Shown here piece after piece: positions 44,142 through 54,942 of a DNA stretch of 64,000 nucleotides. Where the stretch lies: NCBI RefSeq assembly GCF_004379255.2, contig NC_056042.1, forward strand, positions 29,925,928-29,989,927, written 5' to 3'. Position 1 is the first letter of the stretch. Each line of letters opens with the position of its first letter. The notes beneath the pieces are model-generated. The model had not been told where the DNA came from. It did not search any database and saw only the letters and a list, made by a program, of their open reading frames with translations. Position numbers and translations under genes: made by a program. The DNA comes from Salvia splendens (lineage: Eukaryota; Streptophyta; Magnoliopsida; Lamiales; Lamiaceae).

Positions 44142-45141
44142 CCAGAAAAGGAGCGATTATTATTTTAAAAGGTGCACCTTTACATTTGATTTAATTGATT
44201 TCATTATTTTTTTCTTAGAAATAGGTTGGTGGCAATTACCTCATCTTTTGATAGCTTGATGTAAGTGAATGACCTTAGACTGCTGATGAGCACGATTGCA
44301 CGAATGTATGTATATTTGATAGTGATATCGTCAGGTTTTACATATAAAAAAAAGAGCTAAATAATTTACATAATAAATACCTCCCCCAAAAGAAAAAAAA
44401 GACTGAAACAGCAGACTAAGGCAGCTAGATTTTGAATGCAAATAAATTTGGAGAGTACTCCTGTACAAAAGAGAAACCAATTCAACCTCCATTACAACTT
44501 GCATTTTCTTTTTCCTCCCTCCAACAAGGCATTGTTGCGTGTCACAAACGGGTATGGCTCGATACCGTGCGGGTGGAAGCACACTGGAGAGAGATAGGGC
44601 CCGAGAAAAGGGCGTGAGAATTTATGGAGGGAGAATATATTTTGAGGTAGATACAGCGACATTGAGAGAGTGGTGAGGGCGATGGAGACGACGATGGTGG
44701 ACGATAGCCTTCCCTAGGGAAGGCTGCAAATAGAGCAAGAGATGAAAATACAAAGAGAGTGATATGAGGGATAAAATCATATGAAAATAAATATTTTTCA
44801 TCAAAGTATTTTGAGCATTATCTGGTGACATCGTTCAGCTAAACGGTCAAAGTCCACGTATATATTACAATTTGCAATGTTGGATTCAATTTGAGCGAAA
44901 TTTGCTTTGGTGAGATACTCCTTTTTTAACATCAAACTGTTCAAAGATTGACTCTTGAAACAAGACCATGCGATGCTTGTTGTCACTTGTCATCCAAGAA
45001 TAAGTATGACCAGAGCGACCAAAAAAAAAAGTCTAAAAGTGACACAATTGATCTAATAAAAAGTATCTCAAATATAGAATATCAAATACAAGAAGCCATC
45101 TCAAGTAAATTGACATGATATGTGTTGAAATGCCTTGACCA
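44142..45141. other. Spacer between two convergent genes
   Basis: Should contain the 3' UTRs of the auxilin-like gene (plus) and the DAR GTPase gene (minus). No further gene recognised. Confidence 0.6.
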
Positions 45142-47284
45142 TTAATCACATGGAACATGATCTAATGTATAATGACCCAGCCTTCCGGTTCGGTACAGGT
45201 TAAGTAACTTCATAGCTACTCGATCAAAATTACATTCTTTTGTTTCTAAAGAGAGATGAAATACCTTCTGTAGAACTACAAACTGTTCTTGAATTAGGCG
45301 CGCTAGGTCTTCTCCATTGTTCGTACAACCAGAAAAAGATGAAACCGCATCAAAGAGTGTGCGTCGTACATTATTGACAATGAAATCCTGTGTTGAAATG
45401 GTTAAATATTTCATCAAAACTTCATCACCAAGAGAACAGCCAACATGCCCTTGTTTTGGTATGTACATTAATGTGTACCTGAGTGTGATCAGTCGGATAC
45501 TGCCTCTTCTGCTTTTTCCCCAGACTCGAGCTACCTTCACTAGTCGATACTGCTCCAGTTTCAGAGCTTGATAGCTTTGCCCATTTCTTGTACTCCTCAC
45601 CGAGGTTAAGGATGGAAAGAAAATACTCTGCGATGTTTATTTCACCAGCCACACAGTCCTTGATTGCTCCTGTAGTTTAGTAACCAAAATGAGCAAAATT
45701 CTCCTAGGAATATTCAAACTGGTAATGAGCTTCATTATATTTATGTCCATAGCTTATGAACATATTTTTTCTTCTCTGTTCAAGCTGGCAGTCCTATGCC
45801 TCTCTCAGTCTCTATCTTGGAATGAGGAAACAATCGCATTTTTTTAGCTTCTTCTCTAACTTCGCAAGAAACAGAGAAAAGGCGATCATACCTGTCAGAG
45901 CAAGCTTAGAACAGATCTCATCATCAATCACGTCAGGAATCAATACACTTGGGGTGTCGAGAACAAATATATTAGGATGGCTAGCGATCTGCAATGGAAA
46001 ATTTGAATAATCAAATCTCAAAAGACAATGGTAACGTGCATATTTGACTTATAGGTGACATAGCAGGCAAAAAGGATTGTACTGGATGGAAGATTACTAC
46101 TCCAACTAGATATCTGATTTTATGGTTCCTATCAACAGGTCGGACTAGACAGAACTTCCTCCGTCCACAATAAATGTTCCATTTTTTACACGATGTAGAT
46201 TTTAAGAAATGTGAAGTAAATTGGGTGGAATAAGTTAATGGAAACAACATAAAAATGTAATGGGATTGGAGGTGCACCTTTAAACTGCTTATACTTTTCG
46301 TCTCCCCAGGCTGTGGAGTCACTGAAGAGTGTTTTAGCCTCCCTTTCTCTTCAAATCAATGAAAATCACATGTCTTTACGAAAGCTCTTTGATAAAGCAA
46401 AGTCGAGATTCAATTCAGTAGCAAGTGTAACAAAGAAATAAGCACCTGCTGCAGAAATCCTCCCGACCTGATGCAAAGAGTTGGCTAATGCAGATTTCCC
46501 CACATTGGGAATACCGACTAGCATGAAGGTTATTGCATGCGCACGATCATCCTTCTTCTTTAATTCTCTGACTCTAGCTTGGAGGAAGGTCAGAAACTGC
46601 AGTTTGTCAAAATTATATTTATGATAACCAGATCACGAAAGTCTGTCTTTTGAACATTGAACATTAACCACTGATAAAAAAATCGACAGAGATTATGTCA
46701 TCCACTAATAGAAATATAGGATAATGAAAGTCCTATTCAAACTTAGTATGATCCAAACCTACAAAAACTCCATGTAATCTAATAGAAACATCACAAGTAA
46801 GCAAATCTCCAGTGCATAAATATTGTATATTTACCTCCCTGATATTGTCCCTGTTATGTGAATTTACTCCAAAAGCCATACATTTTTTTTTCTCAAAAAA
46901 GCTCAACCATTCCTGCAAAAGTGATTCCAAAACAAACAAAAAACATGATTTACCGATAGCATAAATTTAACTCCAAAAAGGAAATAAAACGAATAAATAA
47001 AACCTTCGTTTGGGAGCGATCAGCAAGGTCCGCCTTGTTCAGTACAATAATCCGGGAAGCGGAAGAAGTGTTCCTCAATTGCAAACATTCCGATGATAAC
47101 GGAATCTAAAAGAAGAAGAAGACAAAAAGGAGATATGAGCAACTATGAAATCTGTTTCATAATCAGCAGTAAAAGAATTTTAATGAACAAGAAAGGATGG
47201 TTGAGGCATTTGGACAAACAAGTGAGAGGCATGAAATGTACCCTGGCGTCTCTGACTTCGAGAACAAGATCGACGAGTGGTAGG
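45142..47284 (-). pseudogene. SIN2: DAR GTPase (SIN2/YlqF-like), exons 1 (3' part) to 8
   Basis: Exons, minus strand: 47284-47242 (end of exon 1), 47105-47004, 46912-46835, 46596-46446, 46321-46278, 45988-45892, 45669-45479, 45387-45142. With the missing exon-1 start at 57676-57800 they give 358 residues in continuous frame. This is a circularly permuted GTPase: DAR motif (residues 54-56), G4 NKAD (79-82), G1 GIPNVGKS (144-151), G2 Thr in TPQPGETKS, G3 DTPS (192-195). Relatives act in (mitochondrial) large ribosomal subunit maturation; Arabidopsis SIN2 affects ovule development. All splice sites and motifs look sound, but exon 1 is split by a 10.4-kb retroelement, so this allele is probably null. 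A Stowaway-like end (ACTTCCTCCGTCCAC, about 46157) sits in intron 5. Confidence 0.9.
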
Positions 47285-47852
47285 TGATGATTTAGCGAAT
47301 TTTTGATGGGAATAAATGCAAGTAATAAATGAAGATCACAACACTGAAAATTACGTGGTTCGATTTACTGAGGTAAATCTACGTCCACGGGAAGAATAGA
47401 GGGCAAATTTGTATTGTTTGATCTAGCTTACAGATTACAATACTGATTTGCTATATGAGATTCAGGATCTAGAGAACTTAACCTGGTCTATCTGATCTAA
47501 GTTCTATTTATACATTCGAACTAAGATCGTGGTTTGCAGCCCTGGTAGGGGGGTTGATAACTGCTTAATACCACTAAATAGATCGTGGGTGTAATGGAGG
47601 TCGTGGAGATCCTGCATGGGTCCACTATCTCCTTGTTCGGTCGAATACTGAGACCGAACTGCTGAACTTTGCCGATCAGCTTTTGCCGATCTGAGAGTTG
47701 AGCTCGATTGGTCGGCTTTTACCGAGCTATAGGCTGTGACCGAACTCTTTGGTTGTGCCGAACTGATACTCTTTCTTGGGTTTTGGGCTGATGGGCCGTC
47801 ACTGCTATTGGGCTCGCAATTATTGTTTAGTTGTTTAGTTCGTATCCCATCA
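47285..47852 (-). repeat. 3' LTR of the Tat-like element
   Basis: 568 bp with TGATG/CATCA ends. It differs from the 5' LTR only at the T/C site near 47417 and the G/C site near 47465. Confidence 0.95.
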
Positions 47853-47871
47853 CCACCCCCCCCGAAAAGCG
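47853..47871 (-). other. Polypurine tract of the Tat-like element
   Basis: The minus strand reads CTTTTCGGGGGGGGTGG directly before the 3' LTR, the expected plus-strand priming site. Confidence 0.8.
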
Positions 47872-48171
47872 AAGTGAATCACTTCGGCATTTTGGATAAG
47901 TGTAAGGGGGAGGTTGACGTCAGGGGACGTGCTCTGCACGTGTCTGCATTAAATGTGACAGCAAATCCGGCCAGAGAATCCAGAAAAAGTGGGATTTGAA
48001 ACGGTGCGACGAATTTGAAACGCCTCTGCGAATCTGATAAATATTTTCTTTCTTCATCATTGGAACACTTTTGCGATTATTTCTTCTGCATTCTCTCTCT
48101 TTTTCGTAAAATTTTCTTCCGCTTCTTCAAGAATTTCTTCAGAGACTTTCGACCATCAAAGAGTAAGAATC

Positions 48172-50101
48172 ATGTCTTCTTCTTCTGAAACTGTTTCTGA
48201 ATCAGGTAGTGGTAGGAAGGGGGGTAAGGGATCTTCTGGCCGGAAAAAGTCCGGGGAGAAGACGGTAGAATATTTTCACAGCATTTTGAGTAAGGATACT
48301 GTGATATCCTTACACAGAAAATATTTTCTTCCTGGGGGGTTAGTGGTGATTCCCGACGACACTCATAGGGCTAACTCGCCGCCGGAGGGTTATGCCACCG
48401 TTTACGAAGCCTGCTTAGAATACGGGCTTCGTTTCCCTCTTCCCCCCGCCTTTGTAGAGCTTCTTGATTTTTTCCAACTTCCTTTAGGTCAGGTGACTCC
48501 AAATTCTTGGAGGCACTTATCGGCCTTTGCTGCCGAGCTGCGTAGACTAGAAAAGGATCTGTCTCTGAGGGCAATCCTTAATTTCTTTCAGTTTAAGAGA
48601 AAGGGATCCTGGTTTTACTTGATCCCTTTACAACCCTTTAGAGCCTTCTGTAAAACCAAATGGCCGATGTGGAAAAATCGCTTCTTTTTTTACAATAGGA
48701 CAGCGGCTCCGGACTTTTCCTGGAGAGGGCCGAAGTCCGTAATTCCTCATCCTCGGGTAGAACCGTTGGACGAGCTCGAGGGCGGGCTCAATAAGATTCC
48801 CATGATTAGGAAACAGTATTTGGAATCTGAGCTCGTCAAGGGTGACTTCGTGTTCGACTCCTCGTCTTCGGACGAAGAGACTGAGGGTGAGGATTTCTTT
48901 TTTATGCTTTACTGCTTTAGCGGCGAAAACTAACTTTGTTTTCTTGCTTTTTGGCAGTGAACATGCTAAGCAAGCTTGGTCGCAAATCCTCCGAATCAAA
49001 GGAGCCGGAGAAACAGAAAACCACCAGCTCGGCGTCTGATGCCGAGAAGAATCCGAAGAGGCAGAAGACCTCTTCGAGTCAGTCTTCGGATCCAAAAAAG
49101 CCGGGATCGACCTCAGCAAGGGGGAAGGCGAAGACTCAGAAACCCCCAAAAGCGCCAGAGAGAGACATTGTCCAGGGGGGTTATGGATCAGGAGTAGTTA
49201 CGGCCACTTCGGAACATATCTCTGAGCCCTTTTTATGGCCAAAGGACTTTGTAGAGGTGAATTTTCTTCTTGATTTTCTGGCTTTGCTTCTTTCCTATAT
49301 TTTTTTTGTGGCCCCTCTGTTGACTTTTTCCTTTTTCCATTTTCAGAGGAACAATATGCTCTGCAAACTCGTCACAGTTGAACTCTCTAAAGCGTCCAGC
49401 GATTATGATGAGATGCAGATGAATTTGAATGCTGCTCGTCACCAGGCCGAACAGGCTCGGGCAGACTTTGAGAGGGCAAGGGCCGTATGATCTCGGCTCA
49501 GGATGAAGCCCAGCGTGCCAAAGACCAGCTCATCATCCAGAGAGAGCGGTCGAAACAGAGGGAGGCGGCTGCCGTGGTTGCTCAAGGGGAGGCTCTCCGT
49601 GTTTACACGGAGAAACTCTTTTTGAGCAATCAATTTTCGGCCCTTATCGGTGATCTGCTGAAATTGATGACCGATAATGTTGAGCAGGAACCCGAAGTCG
49701 TCTTGCCGCTGTATGGCCGAGAGATTGCAGCGCGTCTCCAGAGTCTGCCGCTCCTTGAGGAGCTTGCGTCTTCATCGGTCCTGCTTTCTGCTGAACGAGT
49801 CCGTAATTGCCGTGCTGACCGTGACGAGAACATGGAGGCCATCTTTGCCTCCTTGGGGCCTGTTTCACCCGCTTCAATTTTCAAAGAAGAGGGTGAGCAG
49901 GAAAATGAGGCCGGCAAGGAGACCGAGCAGAAGGATCAGCAGACCGGCGACGGGCACGCCGAGCAAGAGGTGCAGCAGATCGGCGATGGGGGCGCCGAGC
50001 AGGAGGGAGGGAGGAGGGAGGCCGAGGCTGAGACCGAGGTCGACAAGGAGAAAGAAGCTGAAACCCACAGGGAAGCCGGAGACGAAACTGGCGGAGTATG
50101 A
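48172..50101 (+). pseudogene. Antisense ORF 1 of the Tat-like element (spliced, frameshifted)
   Basis: Opposite in strand to gag-pol. ATG at 48172 (MSSSSETVSESGSG) opens a 238-codon exon ending at 48886 (GAGG|GTGAGG). Likely exon 2 is 48958-49256 (TTTTTGGCAG|TG to GTAGAG|GTGAAT), and exon 3 starts at 49347 (TTTTCAG|AGG). The first exon (LHRKYFLPGGLVVIPDD, GLRFPLPPAFVELLDFFQLPLGQVTPNSW) resembles the 'putative plant transposon protein/gypsy-type transposase' sequences linked to Tat elements. The rest is charged, Gln/Glu-rich and coiled-coil-like. A one-base loss near 49488 shifts frame; the next frame runs to 50101. Role unknown; such antisense ORFs are known in Retand/RIRE2-type elements. Confidence 0.75.
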
Positions 50102-50363
50102 TTTCGTCTCCCTTCTCTTAGTTTAGTTTCTTTCTTTCTATTTGTAAAATGGCCTTGAAGCCCTCCTTATGTAAATTTTTTCTTGTGAATGAAAAAAATT
50201 CTTCTTTCTACACTCGTGTCTTCCTTATAGCTCTTCTTAATCTCTTTTACTCCTATTGTGGTTTACTGCCTGCTCGGTAAACTGAAATGCCGAACTGACA
50301 TAGCTGCTTCGTATTCTTAACTCTAAGGAGCTGGAGGTACTTCACTGGAAGCGGCTATACTCT

Positions 50364-51083
50364 TTGGCTTTAAATGAAGCTGAGAAAAAAGCTATAGATG
50401 ACCAGATGAAGTATGATGAACTCTTGGCTCGTTTAGTGGAGCTGGAGTCCAACAATAAGGACTTAGAGTCCATAAAGAAAGATCTGGAGGCCGAGCTGAA
50501 TACTGTCATCGCTGAGAGGACTGCATATGAAGATTTCATCTGCGGGCGCGGGGGAATGACTATATCTGAAGTTCAGAATCAAGTTGATGAACTGTGGGAG
50601 AAGCTTCATGTACTCCGGAAGAACAATGTGCTGGAGAGCTCGGCTTGCCAACAAGTTGTGAAATCATTGCGGCGCTTGGCTTCTCTGTACGACATCATTC
50701 TTTCCCGGCGTACCTCAATCGAGAGATTCCTTAGCCGTTTCCCGCTAACAGATGCTCACACTCCAACTCAAACCTCTAATCCACTTACTCAAAATTCTAC
50801 TCCAAATCAGCAACGGACTCAGGAGCAACCGGAAACGTCAAGACAAGAACGCCCTGAAGTTCGTAGAGGAGTTGTGAATATGAGTGAGCAAGATCAGCGA
50901 ATGCTTCGTGAAGAGACTCTTCGCCGCCGAGGTGCTAGAACTTCCCGGACTCAGGGAAGAGGCGGTAGGTCGATCAGAGCATCTCGTCCACCTACTTATT
51001 CTTCAACTGCTCGGAACGCCCGAACTCAGCATCATGAGCATTTTTCGGATAGGTGGCTCAACTTTAGCAATCGTAGACAGTAG
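50364..51083 (+). CDS. Antisense ORF 2 of the Tat-like element
   Basis: A 239-codon plus-strand frame: coiled-coil N-terminus (KYDELLARLVELESNNKDLE), then QNQVDELWEKLHVLRKNN, then a Ser/Thr/Gln-rich linker and an Arg-rich tail (RRRGARTSRTQGRGGRS) that could bind nucleic acid. It follows antisense ORF 1 by 260 bp. It may be a distal exon of the same spliced transcript or a separate protein; the upstream in-frame sequence (SLRSSRSWRYFTGSG-like) does not settle this. Confidence 0.6.
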   Translation: MALNEAEKKAIDDQMKYDELLARLVELESNNKDLESIKKDLEAELNTVIAERTAYEDFICGRGGMTISEVQNQVDELWEKLHVLRKNNVLESSACQQVVKSLRRLASLYDIILSRRTSIERFLSRFPLTDAHTPTQTSNPLTQNSTPNQQRTQEQPETSRQERPEVRRGVVNMSEQDQRMLREETLRRRGARTSRTQGRGGRSIRASRPPTYSSTARNARTQHHEHFSDRWLNFSNRRQ

Positions 51084-51646
51084 AATAGTCCTTTGTAATG
51101 GTGTAACGCATTCTCGTAGGGCAGCGGAATTGTATGCCCAACAAGACTTAGTAAATGAAATTTTTTCATTTCGCTTCTATCACTGCGTATTTACAGTTCA
51201 GCGATTTTTTATTTCATTTATTGTACTCGTCCTCGGTCTTATGAAGTAAACTCTTCTTTGACCGGACTTAGTTAGTGTCCTTATTTGGCGAGTTTTATCG
51301 CTTGGATTGGACTTTCCCTAGTTAACCGGAGTGGTTTTCGGCTTATTGCAGTTCGTTTCAGACGAATTGCTTGTTTCTTAAGCTGAATTGTGGAATCTTG
51401 TATCTTCCTTAGAAGCTTGGACTCACAATTGTCTTTAATGCATGATCTAAAAAAAGGGGATCAGCCTTTAAGGAACAATATACCTCAGTAACATTTATAA
51501 GAGACAAAACGCACATAGAGAGACAAATAAAAAGGACGAAAAAGATTTTAATCTTTTAAAAAACGACAAGTATAAAGAACAATAAAAATATGAAAGCACA
51601 TAACCCTAGGACCGAACTAGACACAAGACTGACCGGACCTTGTCTC

Positions 51647-53550
51647 TTACAAATAGAACTTCTTGAGGTTGGAAATATGCCATGTTCGGGGTACTTGTTC
51701 TCCTGACATGTGAGTTAATTTATAAGACCCTTTTCCCAGGACTTCTGACACCCGATACGGACCTTCCCATGTGGGTTCAAGTTTGCCCAGCTTTTCTGCT
51801 CGGCTTACTTCATTGTTTCTCAATACGAGATCTCCCACTTGAAACTGCAGCTTTTTCACCCTTTGGTTATAATACCGGGTTACTTGCTCCTTGTACTTGG
51901 CTTCTTTTATGAAGGCCAATTCTCTTCTTTCTTCGGCAAGATCTAGTTCGGCTCTCAGTCCGTCGTCATTCAGTTCTGTTGAGAAATTAAGGGTTCGGGG
52001 GCTGGGTATGCCGATCTCAACCGGAATTACGGCTTCAGTGCCGTACACTAGACTGTACGGAGTTTCACCGTTGGAGGTTTTTGGTGTAGTTCGGTAAGAC
52101 CATAGGACTTGAGGAAGATTTTCTACCCATTGTCCTTTGGCTTGTTCTAACCGAGTTTTTAATCCTTTCACCAAAGTACGGTTTGTTACTTCCGTTTGTC
52201 CGTTTGCTTGTGGGTGAGAGACTGAAGTGAACCGCTGTTGAATATTCAACTCTTGGCACCAATTCTTGAATGTTTTGTCAGTAAACTGAGTCCCATTATC
52301 TGAAATGAGGATATGGGGTATGCCAAATCGGCAAACTATGTTCTTCCAGACAAAATCTAATGCCTTTGAGCTTGTTATCGTAGCTAATGGTTCAGCCTCC
52401 ACCCACTTTGTGAAGTAATCCACGGCAACGATCAAGAATTTCATTTGCCGGGGAGCTTGTGGTAGTGGTCCTACTATGTCTATGCCCCATTGCATAAAAG
52501 GCCAAGGGCTTTGCATAGCACATAGATCAGTCTGCGGCGTCCTTGGGATATTTGCATGGATTTGGCATTTCGTACATTTCTTAACTAGCTGTACTGCTTC
52601 TTGTACCAAAGTTGGCCAATAATATCCCCATCTCAGAACTTTTTTAGCTAATGCTCTAGCTCCGATGTAGCTACCGCAAGATCCTTCATGAACTTCTCTA
52701 AGGATGTAATCCGTCTCTTCTGGTCCTACACATCGCAATAACGGTTGAAGGTAGGACTTTCTATATAGGACTCCTTTATGAAGTTCATACCGACGTGCTC
52801 GGCACGTGATCTTCCGAGCTTCTCTCTTATCCTCGGGCAATTGTCCTTGATCTAGATACTTTAATATTGGCGTCATCCAGTTTGGTGAACTGGTTACTGA
52901 GTGTACTTCAGCTTCATCAATGCTTCTGTGCGGTAATTCCTCCACCTTTGAGCTCGGATATGAGGCCAACTTACTTAAAGTATCTGCTCGGCTATTTCCC
53001 GCTCTGGGAATGCGGATTATCCGAAAATAAGAGAAATTTCGGCTAATACTTTGCGCTTTGTCCAAGTATTTTTTCATCCTTTCACCACGGGCTTCACTTG
53101 TACCCAGCATGTGATTCACTATGACTTGTGAATCACAATGAATTTTGAGAGATTTGACAAGTAGACGTTGCGCTAACTGAAGTCCGGCAAGAAGGGCTTC
53201 GTATTCGGCTTCGTTATTAGTGGTTGGGAATAAGAACCGAAGTGAATAAGTTACTTCGTGTCCGTCGGGAGCGATAAGTAGAATACCAGCTCCACTTCCT
53301 GTCTTATTCGAAGCTCCATCTACGAATCCAATCCAACAGTCCGGCGGCTCTACTTCGGGTTTCTGGGGCTGTGTTAGTTCATCATTGGTAGGATTTTTCT
53401 GTTCGGCAATAATAGGGATTGTCTGATCGAACTTTGCCTCTACAAGAAAATCTGTCAAGGCTTGTCCCTTGATGGCTTTCCGAGGTAGATATTCTATTGA
53501 ATGTTCTCCCAACTCTATGGCCCACTTGGCAATTCTGCCTGATGCTTCTG
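51647..53550 (-). pseudogene. pol C-part: RNase H (archaeal type) and integrase
   Basis: The open frame ends at 51647 and is open back to about 53550, where a missing base breaks it from upstream pol. Domains in order: RNase H of RVT_3 type (WIGFVDGASNKTGSGAGILL, NNEAEYEALLAGL, HCDSQVIVNH, RADTLSKLA), an integrase zinc-binding region (HEGSCG...CTKCQ), and the integrase core with WGIDIVGPLP, VDYFTKWVE, SDNGTQF and SHPQANGQTEVTNR, retaining the D,D,E residues. A GPY-like tail follows (VGDLVLRNNEV...GPYRVSEVL). The domain-level frame is uninterrupted here. Confidence 0.9.
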
Positions 53551-53880
53551 CTTAGTCAAAACTTGCCGAAGTGGAAGATCGGTTAAGACGCATACTTTGT
53601 GAGCATAGAAATATGGCCGCAGTCTCCTTGCTGCATTTACTAATGCCAGAGCAATTTTTTCCAGAGGTTGATACCTTGTTTCGGGACCTCTTAATGCTCG
53701 GCTTGTAAAGTAGATAGGACGCTGTTTTAGGCCTTCTTCTCGTACAAGCACCGCGCTAATGGTTTGATCTGATGCTGCTAAATATAAGAATATCACTTCG
53801 GCATCTGTTGGAGCAGAGAGAGTAGGAAGTTCGGTTAAATAACTTTTGAGTTCGTCAAAAGCCTTTTTCTGTTCGGCTCC
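53515..53880 (-). pseudogene. pol middle: gypsy-type RNase H region
   Basis: Between a TAG (53881-53883) and a one-base deletion (near 53550), this stretch reads AFDELKSYL, ASDQTISAVLVREEG, RPIYFTSRALRGPE and RYQPLEKIALALVNAARRL, the RT-linked RNase H of gypsy elements. It is cut from the RT by the nonsense codon (a likely Trp codon, judging from the family's FEWGA-like pattern) and from the second RNase H by the frameshift. Confidence 0.85.
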
Positions 53881-54942
53881 CTACTCAAACTTTGGTGCCT
53901 TCTTCAAAACATTGAAGAACGGCATTTGCTTTTCGGCTGCTTGGGAAAGGAATCTATTCAGTGCGGCTAGACATCCAGTTAGCCTTTGCACATCATGTAT
54001 GGACTTCGGCATTGCCATGTTCTGAACAACTTGAACCTTTAGGGGATTTGCCTTGAGTCCTTCCTTTGAAACCCAACAACCCAGAAATTTTCCCGAATCT
54101 ACCAAAAAGGTACATTTTTGGGGATTGAGTTTGAGGTTGGCTTTTTTGAGCACGTCGAGAGTGGATTTGAGATTGTTTTCGTGCTCCGAAGTGCTTCTGC
54201 TTTTAACAACTATGTCGTCAACATATACTTCAACCTCTTTTCCGATCAGGTGCCGAAATAGCTTATCTACCATCCTTTGATATGTGGCTCCGGCATTCTT
54301 TAAACCAAATGGCATCTTTTTATAAGCAAAAATACCGAAGTCAGTAATGAAAGCCGTTTTTGAAGCATCATTCTCATCCATTAAAACTTGGTGGTATCCT
54401 TTATACAAATCAAGAAAACAGAAAATTTCGAAGCCTATCAGAGCTTCTACTTTTTTATCTATGTTGGGAAGGGGGTAGCAATCTTTAGGACAGTGCTTAT
54501 TTAGATCCGTAAAATCTATGCACATCCGCCATCCTCCTTCTTTTTTCTTGATCATCACAGGATTGGCCACCCAAGAAGGATATTTTACTTCAAATAATAC
54601 ATCCGCTTTCAGTAATTGGCGGACTTCGTCATGGATGACTTGATTTCTTTCTGCCGCAAAGAGTCTTTGCTTCTGTTTTATAGGCCGGACTGAAGGATCA
54701 ATATTTAACCGATGTGTAATTACCTCGGGAGACACTCCAGTCATGTCCAACGGAGACCACGCAAAGACATCTTTGTACTCTTTGAGGAGCTGGATGGTCT
54801 TTTCCCGGAGTAGAGGTGTTCCCACGAAACCGATCTTGACCGTTCTGGATGGATCATCTTCGTATAACTGAACTTTCATCGAGTTTGGCTCCGGTGTGAC
54901 TTCGTTCATTTCGTCTGCCTCTGACTCCGGCTGCTGTGATTG
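53881..54942 (-). CDS. pol N-part: reverse transcriptase
   Basis: In frame with gag and separated from it by one TAG. It contains the RT palm with RMCIDFTDLNKHCPKD, PLPNIDKKVEAL, FLDLYKGYHQV, MPFGLKNAGATYQRMVD and the catalytic VYVDDIVVKS. ATG at 54909 (MNEVTPEPNSM) could in principle start it, but readthrough of the TAG at 54943-54945 (context TAG CAA TCA) is the more typical route to a gag-pol fusion. The frame ends at a TAG at 53881-53883. Confidence 0.88.
   Translation of the reverse strand, partial: QSQQPESEADEMNEVTPEPNSMKVQLYEDDPSRTVKIGFVGTPLLREKTIQLLKEYKDVFAWSPLDMTGVSPEVITHRLNIDPSVRPIKQKQRLFAAERNQVIHDEVRQLLKADVLFEVKYPSWVANPVMIKKKEGGWRMCIDFTDLNKHCPKDCYPLPNIDKKVEALIGFEIFCFLDLYKGYHQVLMDENDASKTAFITDFGIFAYKKMPFGLKNAGATYQRMVDKLFRHLIGKEVEVYVDDIVVKSRSTSEHENNLKSTLDVLKKANLKLNPQKCTFLVDSGKFLGCWVSKEGLKANPLKVQVVQNMAMPKSIHDVQRLTGCLAALNRFLSQAAEKQMPFFNVLKKAPKFE

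Noticed and set aside
44331..44831. Possible small gene between the convergent genes
   Set aside because: Short frames have no recognisable motif, splice structure or promoter. The region is better explained as 3' UTR and spacer.
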